Source of the DNA: a bacterium
GTDB taxonomy: Bacteria; Bacteroidota; Bacteroidia; B-17B0; Aurantibacillaceae
Length of the DNA stretch: 53,147 nt
Direction of reading: 5' to 3'
Assembly (NCBI GenBank): GCA_029945625.1
Contig: JAQSCW010000006.1
Span: 1-53,147 of the forward strand
In this document: piece after piece, positions 1-8,837 of the stretch
Position numbering within the stretch: position 1 is the first letter of the stretch
Layout: each line of letters starts with the position of its first letter
The notes under the pieces: model-generated
The model's input: only the letters and a program-made list of their open reading frames with translations
Told to the model about the DNA's origin: nothing
Database searches by the model: none
Made by a program: the position numbers and the translations under genes

Positions 1-10
1 AACAGGACGG

Positions 11-40
11 CAAAGATACTAACTCTTTAGCCTTTTCCAA
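11..40 (-). promoter_or_regulatory. Bacteroidota-type promoter reading out of the window to the left
   Basis: On the minus strand there is TTG (complement of 38-40), a spacer of exactly 19 nt, and TATCTTTG (complement of 11-18). This matches the Bacteroidota primary-sigma consensus TTG-N19-TAnnTTTG. It would drive a gene beginning left of position 1, divergent from ssb. No equally good promoter for ssb is visible in 41-248, which holds no gene I can support. Confidence 0.65.
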
Positions 41-248
41 AGATTTTTTGAGAATTGTTAATAAAATGGTCCCAAATCTTCGCCTCCTACAGTACCTCAA
101 TCCTTTATCTTGCCAATACTAAGTCGAAAGTCCCATTCAATTCTCATAAAATTCGATTTTTGTTAAAAAATGTTGGTATAAACCCTCATCCTGCTTTTTC
201 AACTAAATTTGACCTTAATCGCCCTCCTACTATCACTAAAACTACAGC

Positions 249-659
249 ATGACCGGAGTAAACAAAGTAATTTTATTGGGAAATCTGGGGAAAGACCCCG
301 AGCTGCGCTACCTCGAGGGAAATATCGCCAAAGTACGCTTCAGTCTGGCCACTACCGAAGTTTACCGCGATAAAAACGGTAATAAGGCCGACCATACCGA
401 GTGGCACCATGTCGTGCTCTGGCGCACCCTGGCCGAAAACGCTGTCAAACTCCTCAAAAAGGGATCTCGGGTGTACCTCGAAGGTAAATTGCAAACTGTA
501 AATTGGTTAGATAAAGCAGGTCATAAAAAAACAGTAACCGAAATAGTAGGTGAAAGTTTTATAGTGCTGCAACGCCCAGAAAGCCATGACACTATTGCAA
601 AAAGCTCATTCGAGTCAAATACCAATCCGAATATTGACGACTCCGGACTCCCTTACTAA
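249..659 (+). CDS. ssb: Single-stranded DNA-binding protein
   Basis: The 136-aa protein has the SSB OB-fold: an N-terminal NKVILLGNLGKDPELR strand, a central WHHVVLWRTLAENA segment and a GSRVYLEGKLQT strand. It coats single-stranded DNA during replication, recombination and repair, usually as a tetramer. The C-terminal tail is short and ends in DDSGLPY, a variant of the acidic DDDLPF tip that recruits partner proteins; the final Phe is Tyr. The ATG at 249 begins the usual MxGVNKV motif. gldD follows 65 nt downstream on the same strand. The ssb-gld association is typical of Bacteroidota, where mutY and gldE are often neighbours too; neither is seen here. Confidence 0.95.
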   Translation: MTGVNKVILLGNLGKDPELRYLEGNIAKVRFSLATTEVYRDKNGNKADHTEWHHVVLWRTLAENAVKLLKKGSRVYLEGKLQTVNWLDKAGHKKTVTEIVGESFIVLQRPESHDTIAKSSFESNTNPNIDDSGLPY

Positions 660-724
660 CACATTCATTGCAAAATAACACAAACCCTTCCTTATTTCAT
701 TCACTCACAAAACTAATTTGCACC

Positions 725-1315
725 ATGAAATTTCTTTTTTCAAAAATCACTTTCTTAGTTATGTGTGCGCTCTCTTTCGTGTCCTGCGACACCGATGATG
801 AAATATACTCCCCGAAACCCAGAGGGTATATGCGTATAGAATTTCCTGAAAAAAATTACCGATTGTACGACAGTTCCTGTCCGTTTAAATTCGAGATCCC
901 TACCTACTCGCACATCACTCAAAATAAAAGTAAAGGGGCCGACCCCTGCTGGCTAAATCTTGAATTTCCTCAGTTCAACGCCACACTTTACCTGAGTTAC
1001 AAACCTGTTACAAACAACCTTGCAAAATATCTGGAAGATTCACATGATATTGCAAATAAACATCAACTAAAAGCTACCGGACTCGATGAGACGACGATCC
1101 TGCGCGACAGTGCTCACGTTTATGGCCTCTTGTTCGACATTGCAGGCAATACAGCTTCTTCCTTGCAGTTTTATTTGACCGACAGCACAAAACATTTTTT
1201 GCGCGGATCTCTCTATTTTAATAGTTTTCCCAATAGTGATTCGCTCAAAATTGTGATCGACTATCTTAAAACAGATGTGATTCACATGATCAACTCAGCA
1301 GCCTGGAAGAACTAA
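725..1315 (+). CDS. gldD: Gliding motility / T9SS-associated lipoprotein GldD
   Basis: The start is the ATG at 725, because it gives a clean lipoprotein signal peptide: a Lys-containing N-terminus, a hydrophobic core and a lipobox ending FVSC. An upstream in-frame TTG at 668 would bury that signal. The mature protein begins with an acidic spacer followed by YSPKPRGYMRIEFPEK, the hallmark of GldD. The length of 196 aa fits the family. GldD is an envelope lipoprotein needed for gliding and for the type IX secretion apparatus in Flavobacterium. Its presence agrees with the three T9SS cargo domains elsewhere in the window. It ends 4 nt inside the stop of the convergent gene at 1312-1743. In Flavobacterium the ssb-gldD interval holds gldE; here it does not. 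Confidence 0.88.
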   Translation: MKFLFSKITFLVMCALSFVSCDTDDEIYSPKPRGYMRIEFPEKNYRLYDSSCPFKFEIPTYSHITQNKSKGADPCWLNLEFPQFNATLYLSYKPVTNNLAKYLEDSHDIANKHQLKATGLDETTILRDSAHVYGLLFDIAGNTASSLQFYLTDSTKHFLRGSLYFNSFPNSDSLKIVIDYLKTDVIHMINSAAWKN

Positions 1316-1743
1316 TTTCGAATTCTTAACACATTGCCATCGTAACTGGTGGCATACACCCGCAAAGGCCATGTTGCAGGCCCCTTGGTGACTCCCCCAT
1401 CAATTATGCGCCAACGCGACTCACTGATCGAATCTCTCAAAATAAAATTATCCGACATCACAAAGACTTTTGCCTCGGGCTTTCCCGGATAAAATGAGGA
1501 ACTACGCTCTAATGCAACAAACTCCTGCTCAGATTTTCGGTACACTACAATACCATAGATGCCGCCATCCATGTATTTCCAACCTCCTATCGACTGAATT
1601 GAAAAATTCAAAGGATCATTCGGGTACACTGAAATGCTCACCGGCACATAAGGCACAGGGTTATTGTTTGCCGACGATGAAGAGCTCTTCTTCTTGCACG
1701 AAGCAAGAGAAATAAAAAGAAATAATACCAGCAACTTCTTCAT
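1312..1743 (-). CDS. Lipoprotein with a Rieske-like fold lacking the iron-sulfur ligands
   Basis: The 143-aa product starts at the ATG complement of 1741-1743. It has a lipoprotein signal (MKKLLVLFLFISLASC) and a Ser/Asn-rich linker. The rest follows the layout of small Bacteroidota Rieske-type lipoproteins: a GGWKYMDGGIYGIVVYRK strand pair, then EFVALER where the first ligand loop should start, and a C-terminal DGGVTKGPATWPLRVY followed by a final beta strand. The Cys-X-His and Cys-X2-His ligand positions read SSSFYPG and ESRW, and the mature protein has no Cys (beyond the lipobox) and no His. It therefore cannot bind a 2Fe-2S cluster in the usual way and is probably a structural or binding derivative. 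Family assignment is from motif layout only. Confidence 0.7.
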   Translation of the reverse strand: MKKLLVLFLFISLASCKKKSSSSSANNNPVPYVPVSISVYPNDPLNFSIQSIGGWKYMDGGIYGIVVYRKSEQEFVALERSSSFYPGKPEAKVFVMSDNFILRDSISESRWRIIDGGVTKGPATWPLRVYATSYDGNVLRIRN

Positions 1744-1904
1744 GTGGATTTCACCTTTAACGCGATTTGCATCGAAATCGTATGCTAAAGATAAATGTTT
1801 CCAAGCCAAACCCACGTTAATATTTTCTAAAACCCAATTTGTATTATTATATAAATAAGTATTTAATTACCTTTAAAAAATAATTCAATTATTACAACCA
1901 TCCT

Positions 1905-3539
1905 GTGCCAGATAACTCATTCCAATCTTCCGGAGAACCTGCTCCAAAAAAAACGAATCCTTTTATGCCCCTGTTTTTCGCCATCACACTGGCAGCAGGT
2001 GTTGGAATTGGCTATTACTTCACCTTTAATTCTGATTCGGAAAGCAAAAGTCTTACCTATCATGGCAAATCTAAAGGTACCAAAATCACTAATCTGCTTG
2101 ATTATATTGAAATGCAATATGTAGATACGGTGAATCACGAACAGTTGGAAAATAAAACAATCGTATCGATGCTCAAGAGTCTCGATCCGCATAGCGACTT
2201 TATTCCGGCTTCTGATTTTAGTGCCGTGAACGAACCACTGGAAGGAAATTTTGACGGGATCGGTATCGAATTTAATATCATAGACGATACTATTCGGGTG
2301 GTGAATCCCATTATTGGCGGACCTTCTGAAAAACTGGGCATTAAGGCAGGAGATCGCATCCTTAAAGTAAATAATATTTCAGTTGCCAACATTAAGATCA
2401 CCACCAAACAAGTGTTTGAAAAATTACGAGGTAAAAGCGGTAGTCTGGTAACCGTTAGTATTCGCAGATCGGGAGTTAAGAATTTGCTTGACTTTGAAAT
2501 TACCCGAGGCAAAATACCTATTTACAGCATTGAGGTAGCGTATATGCTGCGCCCAACTATCGGATTCATTAAAATTAATCGTTTTGCGGGAACTACCTAC
2601 GAAGAATACCTCAATGCGTTTAATTCGCTGAGCAAACAGGGAATGAAAAAATTGGTGCTTGATCTTCGTGGGAACGGTGGGGGGTTTTTAAAAACAGCGG
2701 TGGAACTGGCTGACGAATTTTTGATTGATGGTTTGCAGATTGTTTACACGGAAGGAAGAGCGCATCCAAAAAAAGTATACAATGCCACCTCGAAAGGGGG
2801 ATTCGAAAATAACGGCTTGGTCGTTCTTATCGACGAAGGCAGCGCCAGTGCCAGTGAAATTGTTGCGGGAGCCTTGCAGGACAATGACCGTGCCACTATC
2901 ATTGGACGCAGAAGTTTTGGAAAAGGCTTGGTGCAGGATCAGATAGATTTACCCGATGGTTCAGCTGTTCGTTTAACCATTGCAAGATACTATACGCCAA
3001 CAGGAAGATGTATTCAAAAACCCTACGATAAAAGTCTTGACGACTATTATAGCGAAGAATACGATCGTTACGAGCATGGCGAATTGTATAACGCAGATAG
3101 TATGAAGGTAGACAAAACCAAGAAATACCGCACTCCAGGTGGTAAGATCGTATATGGTGGTGGAGGTATTGTGCCTGATATTTTTGTGCCACTCGATACG
3201 GTGAAATCCAGTCCCTTGGTAAACAGACTCTATAATTCTGGTATATTGAATAGTTTTGCGTTTGAGTACACAGATCAACATCGTGCTCAACTTTTGAAAG
3301 AATACAAGTCTGCTGCGGATTTTATTTCCGGATATAAAGTATCCGAAAAAGAAGTGAGAGCGATGAAGAGTTATTTAGCTTTAAAAAAGGCGCCTTCTAA
3401 TTTTACCGGAAACGAAATAGGTTTCGCACTTTTAACGAAGGCCCTTATTGGCCGCAACTTATTCGATAAGGAGGCATACTACCCAATCCTCTATAAAAAT
3501 GATACAGCTGTTTTAAAGGCGATTGAAGTGTTGAACTAA
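1905..3539 (+). CDS. S41 family carboxy-terminal processing peptidase with PDZ domain
   Basis: This 544-aa protein has an N-terminal membrane anchor (about residues 20-37), a PDZ domain (about 90-185, containing DGIGIEF and KAGDRILKVN) and an S41 tail-specific protease domain. The Ser-Lys dyad is visible: S315 in GSASASEI and K340 in FGKG, 25 residues apart, the same spacing as in Bacillus CtpB. It should cleave envelope proteins at their C-termini in the periplasm. The start is a GTG at 1905; an in-frame ATG at 1965 would cut into the anchor. A TACCTTTA at 1868-1875 resembles a -7 element but has no well-spaced -33. It converges on the ribosomal operon. Confidence 0.92.
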   Translation: MPDNSFQSSGEPAPKKTNPFMPLFFAITLAAGVGIGYYFTFNSDSESKSLTYHGKSKGTKITNLLDYIEMQYVDTVNHEQLENKTIVSMLKSLDPHSDFIPASDFSAVNEPLEGNFDGIGIEFNIIDDTIRVVNPIIGGPSEKLGIKAGDRILKVNNISVANIKITTKQVFEKLRGKSGSLVTVSIRRSGVKNLLDFEITRGKIPIYSIEVAYMLRPTIGFIKINRFAGTTYEEYLNAFNSLSKQGMKKLVLDLRGNGGGFLKTAVELADEFLIDGLQIVYTEGRAHPKKVYNATSKGGFENNGLVVLIDEGSASASEIVAGALQDNDRATIIGRRSFGKGLVQDQIDLPDGSAVRLTIARYYTPTGRCIQKPYDKSLDDYYSEEYDRYEHGELYNADSMKVDKTKKYRTPGGKIVYGGGGIVPDIFVPLDTVKSSPLVNRLYNSGILNSFAFEYTDQHRAQLLKEYKSAADFISGYKVSEKEVRAMKSYLALKKAPSNFTGNEIGFALLTKALIGRNLFDKEAYYPILYKNDTAVLKAIEVLN

Positions 3540-3801
3540 GGAAGGTCATGTGAACTTTGTGAATTTTCTGGGGCAACCCCGAGGGCCAAAACGATCTTTC
3601 GTTACCAACTGAGCATATTAAGATTTCCAATGCTCTTGTTATTTTTCCTTTCCTAAACCCCTTCATTCTTACTCCAAAGGGCCATAAACTCTCTTTTTAG
3701 CCCTCCAAATCATCTCAGTGAACGTGTGGGATTTACTCGATGATCTATCGCGTCTTGTTAGCCAACTAGCGGCAAACCATCACCGGAAATTTCCCACAAA
3801 A

Positions 3802-3829
3802 AAACCCGTTTCGGAACCGAAACGGGTTT
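3802..3829 (-). terminator. Intrinsic terminator of the ribosomal super-operon
   Basis: A perfect 13-bp stem (3802-3814 with 3817-3829) is separated by only 2 nt. On the minus strand it is followed by a U-run (complement of 3798-3804). It lies 47 nt after the rplQ stop. On the plus strand the trailing sequence is only partly T-rich, so it is mainly a minus-strand terminator. Nothing else convincing is seen in the 337-nt gap 3540-3876. Confidence 0.85.
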
Positions 3830-3876
3830 CTATTATTATTGCCTCATAATTGTGAAGCGATCATCTTTCTATTATT

Positions 3877-4386
3877 CTATTCGCCTTTAGCTTCTTCCGC
3901 AGCTGAATCGTCTTTCTCAGTATCTGCAGGAGCAGACTTAGCGGCAGTTGGTTTCTTAGCACCACGACTTCTGCGAGTGCTTTTGGCTTTTGCAGTACCG
4001 GTACCTTTCTTGTTATTGGTGTAGATCTCATTAAAGTCTACCAGTTCAATCATCGCCATTTCAGCAGCATCACCCTGACGGTTACCGGTTTTAATGATAC
4101 GTGTATAACCTCCATTACGTTCAGCTACTTTTACGGCAACATCCTTAAATAAGGTGCTCACTGCTTCTTTATTTTTCAGGTAACTAAAAGCAGTTCTACG
4201 GCTATGTGTCGTGTCTTCTTTGCTCTTAGTGATCAGCGGCTCCACATACACACGCAATGCTTTTGCTTTTGCCAGGGTAGTAAAAATACGCTTGTTCTCG
4301 ATCAACGCAATAGCCAGATTCATTAACAAGGCATGACGGTGAGCCGTTTTTCTACCTAAATTATTTATTTTATCTCCGTGTCTCAT
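3877..4386 (-). CDS. rplQ: 50S ribosomal protein L17
   Basis: This is the last gene of the ribosomal operon, 169 aa. The first 120 residues are canonical bL17 ([49 protein letters not shown]), which lies near the exit-tunnel side of the large subunit. Residues from about 128 onward form a low-complexity Lys/Ala/Glu tail not found in short enterobacterial L17; such tails are common in Bacteroidota. It follows rpoA after an 87-nt spacer that carries a repeat hairpin. Confidence 0.97.
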   Translation of the reverse strand: MRHGDKINNLGRKTAHRHALLMNLAIALIENKRIFTTLAKAKALRVYVEPLITKSKEDTTHSRRTAFSYLKNKEAVSTLFKDVAVKVAERNGGYTRIIKTGNRQGDAAEMAMIELVDFNEIYTNNKKGTGTAKAKSTRRSRGAKKPTAAKSAPADTEKDDSAAEEAKGE

Positions 4387-4401
4387 TGTATTTAAGATTT
4401 A

Positions 4402-4463
4402 AGATTTAAGAAGTAAGAAGTGAGAGATGCGATTTGGAATCCTAAATCTGACTTCTAAAATCT
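4402..4463. repeat. Low-complexity imperfect palindrome between rpoA and rplQ
   Basis: The arm agatttaagaagt (4402-4414) pairs with acttctaaaatct (4451-4463) with one mismatch. The spacer is built of repeated aagattt/aagaagt words. It looks like a small dispersed intergenic repeat dropped into the operon. A similar word composition occurs at 7230-7275 between rpmJ and infA. Confidence 0.5.
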
Positions 4464-4473
4464 AATTTTATTT

Positions 4474-5466
4474 TTAGTCTTTATCTAATTTATATTTCGC
4501 AACATTCATTCCAAACTGAAGGGTCTTGGCTTGCACTAAGTCTTCCAATTCGGTTAATGATTTTTTACCGAAGTTTCTGAATTTCAAGAGGTCGTTCTTA
4601 TTGAATGATACCAGCTCTCCTAAAGTCTCCACATCGGCCGCTTTGAGGCAATTTAACGCACGAACCGACAGATCCATGTCTACCAATTTGGTTTTTAGTA
4701 ATTGACGCATGTGAAGGCTTGTTTCGTCAAATTCTTCTTCATTACGTTTTTCTTCTGCATCCAGAGTAATCTTTTCGTCTGAGAATAACATAAAGTGGAA
4801 AATAAGGATCTTAGCAGCTTCCTTCAACGCGTCCTTCGGATGAATGGACCCATCGGTGATGATATCCACGATCAAACGCTCATAGTCAGTCTTTTGCTCC
4901 ACACGGTAGTTCTCAATGTTGTATTTTACATTCTTAATGGGAGTGTAAATTGAATCAATGAAAATGGTGCCAATAGGTGCGCTGTTGCTCTTGTTTTCTT
5001 CTGCAGGAACGTAACCACGGCCACGCTCAACGGTTAATTCCATTTTTAAACGCACTGAGCTGTCGCAATTAAAAATTACCAGGTCAGGATTTAAGATCTG
5101 AAAGCCATTTACATATTTCCCGATATCGCCGGCCGTAAATTTATCGGAACCCGCAAAATGAACGGTTATTTTTTCGTTATCGTGATTGTCTAATTGTTTT
5201 TTGAAACGAACTTGTTTTAAGTTCAAAACGATCTCCGTAACGTCTTCTACCACTCCTTTGATGGTTGAAAACTCATGGTCAACTCCTTCCACTCGTAAAC
5301 TGGTAATCGCATAACCTTCCAAAGAAGATAATAAAATACGACGTAATGAGTTTCCAATCGTGATACCAAAACCCGGCTCCAATGGTCTAAACTCAAATTG
5401 GCCGGTTGTTTCGGTTGAATTGATCATAATAACCTTGTCAGGTTTTACGAAATTTAAAATTGCCAT
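4474..5466 (-). CDS. rpoA: DNA-directed RNA polymerase subunit alpha
   Basis: This 330-aa protein has the alpha N-terminal dimerisation/assembly domain (residues about 15-235, including [18 protein letters not shown]) and the C-terminal UP-element/activator-binding domain (about 255-320, with [20 protein letters not shown] and [10 protein letters not shown]). It nucleates assembly of the RNA polymerase core. Its place between rpsD and rplQ is the standard alpha-operon order. The 34-nt spacer to rpsD has no obvious promoter, so it should be co-transcribed. Confidence 0.98.
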   Translation of the reverse strand: MAILNFVKPDKVIMINSTETTGQFEFRPLEPGFGITIGNSLRRILLSSLEGYAITSLRVEGVDHEFSTIKGVVEDVTEIVLNLKQVRFKKQLDNHDNEKITVHFAGSDKFTAGDIGKYVNGFQILNPDLVIFNCDSSVRLKMELTVERGRGYVPAEENKSNSAPIGTIFIDSIYTPIKNVKYNIENYRVEQKTDYERLIVDIITDGSIHPKDALKEAAKILIFHFMLFSDEKITLDAEEKRNEEEFDETSLHMRQLLKTKLVDMDLSVRALNCLKAADVETLGELVSFNKNDLLKFRNFGKKSLTELEDLVQAKTLQFGMNVAKYKLDKD

Positions 5467-5500
5467 ATCTTTAGCTATATTAAGTTTATTAAATTTATTA

Positions 5501-6106
5501 TTATTTAGAGTACAATTCTACGATCAACTGTTCCTTAATGTTCTCAGGGATCTGTGAACGCTCAGGACGGGAAATGAACTTTCCGCTTAATGTTGATTTA
5601 TCGAAATCCAACCAGGCATGTTTGTTTACAGCACCTGAAATCGAATTGGTTATGATCTCCATGGTTTTCGACTTCTCACGAACTGCCACAACATCTCCCG
5701 GTTTTAACCCGTAAGAAGCGATATTTACCACATGACCATTAACGGTAATGTGAGCATGTGATACCAATTGACGTGCTCCACGACGTGATGGCGCGATACC
5801 TAAACGGTAAACCACATTGTCTAATCGACTTTCGATAAGTTGTAACAACACTTCACCGGTAATACCGTGCGAGCGTGCTGCCTTATGAAAGGTGCGTGCA
5901 AATTGTTTTTCTAAAATTCCGTAGGTGTACTTCGCTTTTTGCTTTTCCATTAACTGAATAGCGTATTCTGATTGTTTTGAACGCTTCTTCGTGTTACCGT
6001 GTTGCCCCGGAGGGTAGTTTTTCTTTTCTAACGCTTTGTCAGGACCGAAAATGGGTTCTCTGAACTTACGCGCGATTTTTGATTTTGGACCTGTGTACCT
6101 TGCCAT
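5501..6106 (-). CDS. rpsD: 30S ribosomal protein S4
   Basis: The 201-aa uS4 carries the C-terminal S4 RNA-binding domain (about residues 93-150, [12 protein letters not shown] to GDVVAVREK). It has no cysteine at all, so it is the zinc-free form, unlike Cys4-containing S4. It is a primary 16S binder and, in well-studied bacteria, a translational repressor of the alpha operon. The 137-nt leader between rpsK and rpsD carries two hairpins (see the entry at 6130-6221). Whether they serve autoregulation is unknown. Confidence 0.98.
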   Translation of the reverse strand: MARYTGPKSKIARKFREPIFGPDKALEKKNYPPGQHGNTKKRSKQSEYAIQLMEKQKAKYTYGILEKQFARTFHKAARSHGITGEVLLQLIESRLDNVVYRLGIAPSRRGARQLVSHAHITVNGHVVNIASYGLKPGDVVAVREKSKTMEIITNSISGAVNKHAWLDFDKSTLSGKFISRPERSQIPENIKEQLIVELYSK

Positions 6107-6129
6107 TTTAAATAATTGTTTTTTGTTGT

Positions 6130-6221
6130 GGCTGAAATGACCTGCGATCTATTCAGCCGGGTTATTATTTAAGTTGAAAATCCTATAGATTATCAACTCC
6201 TAATCCCGACAATGGTCGGGA
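6130..6221. repeat. Two hairpins in the rpsK-rpsD spacer
   Basis: Hairpin one is ggctgaa (6130-6136) with ttcagcc (6152-6158). Hairpin two is tcccgac (6204-6210) with gtcggga (6215-6221) and a 4-nt loop. The second is of the short 'cccgac-gtcggg' type that I associate with dispersed palindromes in Bacteroidota intergenic DNA. Neither is followed by a U-run in the minus direction, so they are not simple terminators. Confidence 0.5.
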
Positions 6222-6243
6222 CCGGCTTTTGTTAATTACGTTG

Positions 6244-6654
6244 TTAAACGCGACGACGTTTTGGAGGACGACATCCGTTATGTGGCATTGGGGTAATATC
6301 CATGATTTCACTCACTTCAATTCCTGAAGAAGCCAGTGTTCTGATGGCACTTTCTCTTCCGCCCCCCGGGCCTTTTACATATACTTTTACTTTACGTAAA
6401 CCTGCTTCGTGAGCAGTTTTTGCGCAATCTTGTGCTGCCATTTGAGCGGCATAAGGTGTGTTCTTCTTAGAACCTCTGAAACCCATTTTGCCGGCACTGC
6501 TCCACGAAATAACCTGACCTGCCATGTTGGTTAAAGAGATGATAATGTTATTGAACGTAGCGCTAATATGAGCTTCCCCAATTGCTTCTACCTTCACAGT
6601 GCGTTTGCGTGTGCTGGTTTTTGCGGTGTTAGCGGCTGTTGGTTGTTTTGCCAT
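6244..6654 (-). CDS. rpsK: 30S ribosomal protein S11
   Basis: The 136-aa uS11 shows the full set of platform-protein motifs: [46 protein letters not shown] and the C-terminal [17 protein letters not shown]. It contacts 16S rRNA on the small-subunit platform near the decoding-site mRNA exit. The N-terminus has a short Ala/Thr/Lys extension. It lies 27 nt after rpsM and is co-transcribed. Confidence 0.98.
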   Translation of the reverse strand: MAKQPTAANTAKTSTRKRTVKVEAIGEAHISATFNNIIISLTNMAGQVISWSSAGKMGFRGSKKNTPYAAQMAAQDCAKTAHEAGLRKVKVYVKGPGGGRESAIRTLASSGIEVSEIMDITPMPHNGCRPPKRRRV

Positions 6655-6681
6655 TTTATGTTGATCTTGTAGTATTAATTA

Positions 6682-7059
6682 TTATTTAGTCGCCATTTTC
6701 TTATTGGCAATCGTCTTACGTTTACCTTTTCGGGTACGTGCATTGGTTTTTGAACGCTGTCCACGAACCGGAAGTCCATTACGATGACGGATTCCACGAT
6801 AGCTGTTGATATCGGTTAAACGTTTGATGTTTAACTGAGTCTCTGAACGCAAGGCACCTTCAATTTTGAAGTTATTGTTGATGTGGTTACGGATAACGTT
6901 TTGTTCGTCATCGGTCCACTCACTCACCTTTTTGTCCTGATGAATTCCTGCATCACTCAGGATCTTAGCAGCTCTGCTGCGTCCGATGCCGTAAATATAG
7001 GTCAAACCTATTACGCCTCTTTTGTTTTTTGGTAGATCAATACCAGCTATACGTGCCAT
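6682..7059 (-). CDS. rpsM: 30S ribosomal protein S13
   Basis: The 125-aa uS13 starts [21 protein letters not shown], then the [11 protein letters not shown] helix-hairpin-helix, and ends with the basic [15 protein letters not shown] tail that reaches the P-site tRNA. It sits in the small-subunit head and forms an intersubunit bridge. It begins the alpha-type gene block. A -7-like TATCTTTG lies between rpmJ and this start. Confidence 0.98.
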   Translation of the reverse strand: MARIAGIDLPKNKRGVIGLTYIYGIGRSRAAKILSDAGIHQDKKVSEWTDDEQNVIRNHINNNFKIEGALRSETQLNIKRLTDINSYRGIRHRNGLPVRGQRSKTNARTRKGKRKTIANKKMATK

Positions 7060-7093
7060 TTCTTATAAAATATATTGTTTAAAAAAACGTTTG

Positions 7094-7101
7094 CAAAGAT
7101 A
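7094..7101 (-). promoter_or_regulatory. Possible internal promoter before rpsM
   Basis: TATCTTTG on the minus strand matches the TAnnTTTG -7 consensus. It lies just after the rpmJ stop and about 35 nt before the rpsM ATG. No TTG is found 19 nt upstream, so it may be weak or fortuitous. Confidence 0.35.
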
Positions 7102-7105
7102 AAAA

Positions 7106-7222
7106 TTACTTTTGTCTTTGTTTAAATTTTGGATTCTTTTTGTTAATTACATAGAGTTTGCCCTTGCGACGAACGATCTTGCAGTCAACACTTCTTTTCT
7201 TTATCGATGCTCTAACTTTCAT
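7106..7222 (-). CDS. rpmJ: 50S ribosomal protein L36, zinc-free type
   Basis: I translated this by hand; it is only 38 aa. It starts [20 protein letters not shown] and ends [11 protein letters not shown], a clear bL36. Zinc-type L36 uses three Cys and one His; here only one Cys (residue 14) remains, so this is the zinc-independent form. It lies between infA and rpsM, its standard place. The ATG is the complement of 7220-7222 and the stop the complement of 7106-7108. Confidence 0.95.
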   Translation of the reverse strand: MKVRASIKKRSVDCKIVRRKGKLYVINKKNPKFKQRQK

Positions 7223-7275
7223 GATTTCTATTTATAATTCTTTTTTAATAAATCTAACCTCTTAATTCTAACTTC

Positions 7276-7494
7276 TTACTTGTACCTGAACGTGATCCTC
7301 GCTTTTGTTAAGTCGTAAGGACTCATTTCCAGTTTTACTTTGTCTCCGGGCAAGATCTTGATGTAATGCATCCTCATTTTACCCGAAATATGCGCCGTCA
7401 CCACGTGTCCGTTCTCTAATTCCACTCTGAACATCGCATTACTCAGTGCTTCCACAATCGTACCGTCAATTTCAATATTTGATTGCTTCGCCAT
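7276..7494 (-). CDS. infA: Translation initiation factor IF-1
   Basis: The 72-aa protein is a single OB-fold (S1-like) domain. It carries [37 protein letters not shown] and [18 protein letters not shown], which are textbook IF-1. It occupies the A site of the 30S subunit during initiation with IF-2 and IF-3. It lies 8 nt after secY and so shares its transcript. A 53-nt spacer of degenerate aagttag-type repeats separates it from rpmJ. Confidence 0.98.
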   Translation of the reverse strand: MAKQSNIEIDGTIVEALSNAMFRVELENGHVVTAHISGKMRMHYIKILPGDKVKLEMSPYDLTKARITFRYK

Positions 7495-7502
7495 AATTGA
7501 TA

Positions 7503-8834
7503 TTACCCCTGTTGCACCATCATGGCATTTGCACCCCTACCCTTTATTCTGCCCGATTTCATTAAACCGTCGTAGTGGCGGTTCAATAAATACGTTTCAA
7601 TCTGCTGCAATGTATCCAGCACCACACCCACTAAGATCAATAAGGAAGTTCCCCCATAAAAGTCAGCAAAAGAGCTGTTTACACCTAGTTTTTGAGCAAA
7701 CGCCGGCATTATGGCCACACCTGCTAAAAAGATAGAACCCGGAAGAGTAATCCGACTCATTACCTGATCGATGAATTCAGCTGTTTTTTTACCAGGCTTT
7801 ACACCAGGAATAAAACCACCGTTACGTTTCATATCATCGGCCAATTGGTTTGGATTTACCATGATGGCAGTATAGAAATAGGTAAACAAAATAATCATCA
7901 CTGCAAAAATCAAGTTATACCAAAATCCATAACGTTGCGAGAATATACCTCCGGACGTGCCTGAAAAACCAGAAATTGCTGCAGGAATGAACATGATGGC
8001 CTGAGCGAAAATGATCGGCATTACACCGGCTGCGTTCACTTTTAAAGGAATATACTGACGTACTCCACCATACTGTTTATTACCTACAATTTTCTTGGCA
8101 AACTGCACCGGGATGCGGCGCGTGCCTTGCACCAGAAGGATACTTCCAACGATTACTAATAACAAGATTACGATCTCGATCAAAAAGATGATCAAACCAC
8201 CGTTACCGGCTGTTCTTGATTTCACTTCAGATAAGAAGGCAAACGGCAAACGCGAAATAATTCCGATCATGATGATAAGGGAAATACCGTTTCCAAGTCC
8301 TTTGTCGGTAATTCTCTCCCCTAACCACATTACAAACATGGTACCGGTAACGAGAATGAAAATGGATTGAATCCACCACATCGACGACAAATCGGTAAAA
8401 GCGTTTGGAGCAGAGGATTTAATAGATGCAATGTAACCCGGAGCTTGCACCGCAGTTACTGCGATAGTAAGGAAACGGGTATACTGGTTGATCTTTTTAC
8501 GACCGCTTTCGCCTTCACGCTGCATTTTCTGAAAATATGGCACGGCCATTCCCATTAACTGGATGATGATGGAGGCAGTGATATAAGGCATAATGCCCAA
8601 ACCAAAAATAGACGCACGTAAAAATGCGCCACCTGCAAACATATTGATCAAGCCGACGATACCACCTGATTGGTTGGAGTTACTAGCCGCAGCAAGAGCC
8701 TCCACATTCACACCCGGCAATACCACGTATGATCCTAAACGGTAAATTAGAACCAATCCAAGAGTTACCAGGATCCGTTGCCTAAGCTCCTCAATGGTCC
8801 AGATATTCCGGAGGGTATCAAAAAAACGCTTCAT
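7503..8834 (-). CDS. secY: Preprotein translocase subunit SecY
   Basis: This 443-aa, ten-span membrane protein forms the channel of the Sec translocon, through which T9SS cargo and lipoproteins of this cell must first cross the inner membrane. Recognisable are the N-terminal [18 protein letters not shown] amphipathic region, [14 protein letters not shown] (TM2), the [16 protein letters not shown] cytoplasmic loop and the GIIVDT-like region rendered [21 protein letters not shown] near the C-terminus. It starts 3 nt after the rplO stop. Confidence 0.98.
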   Translation of the reverse strand: MKRFFDTLRNIWTIEELRQRILVTLGLVLIYRLGSYVVLPGVNVEALAAASNSNQSGGIVGLINMFAGGAFLRASIFGLGIMPYITASIIIQLMGMAVPYFQKMQREGESGRKKINQYTRFLTIAVTAVQAPGYIASIKSSAPNAFTDLSSMWWIQSIFILVTGTMFVMWLGERITDKGLGNGISLIIMIGIISRLPFAFLSEVKSRTAGNGGLIIFLIEIVILLLVIVGSILLVQGTRRIPVQFAKKIVGNKQYGGVRQYIPLKVNAAGVMPIIFAQAIMFIPAAISGFSGTSGGIFSQRYGFWYNLIFAVMIILFTYFYTAIMVNPNQLADDMKRNGGFIPGVKPGKKTAEFIDQVMSRITLPGSIFLAGVAIMPAFAQKLGVNSSFADFYGGTSLLILVGVVLDTLQQIETYLLNRHYDGLMKSGRIKGRGANAMMVQQG

Positions 8835-8837
8835 ATA

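Noticed and set aside
55-252. 65-codon plus-strand frame before ssb
   Set aside because: It starts with TTG, resembles no protein I know, overlaps the ssb start and lies in the promoter region.
3445-3666. 73-codon minus-strand frame after the protease
   Set aside because: It overlaps the protease 3' end and lies beyond the operon terminator, with no recognisable features.
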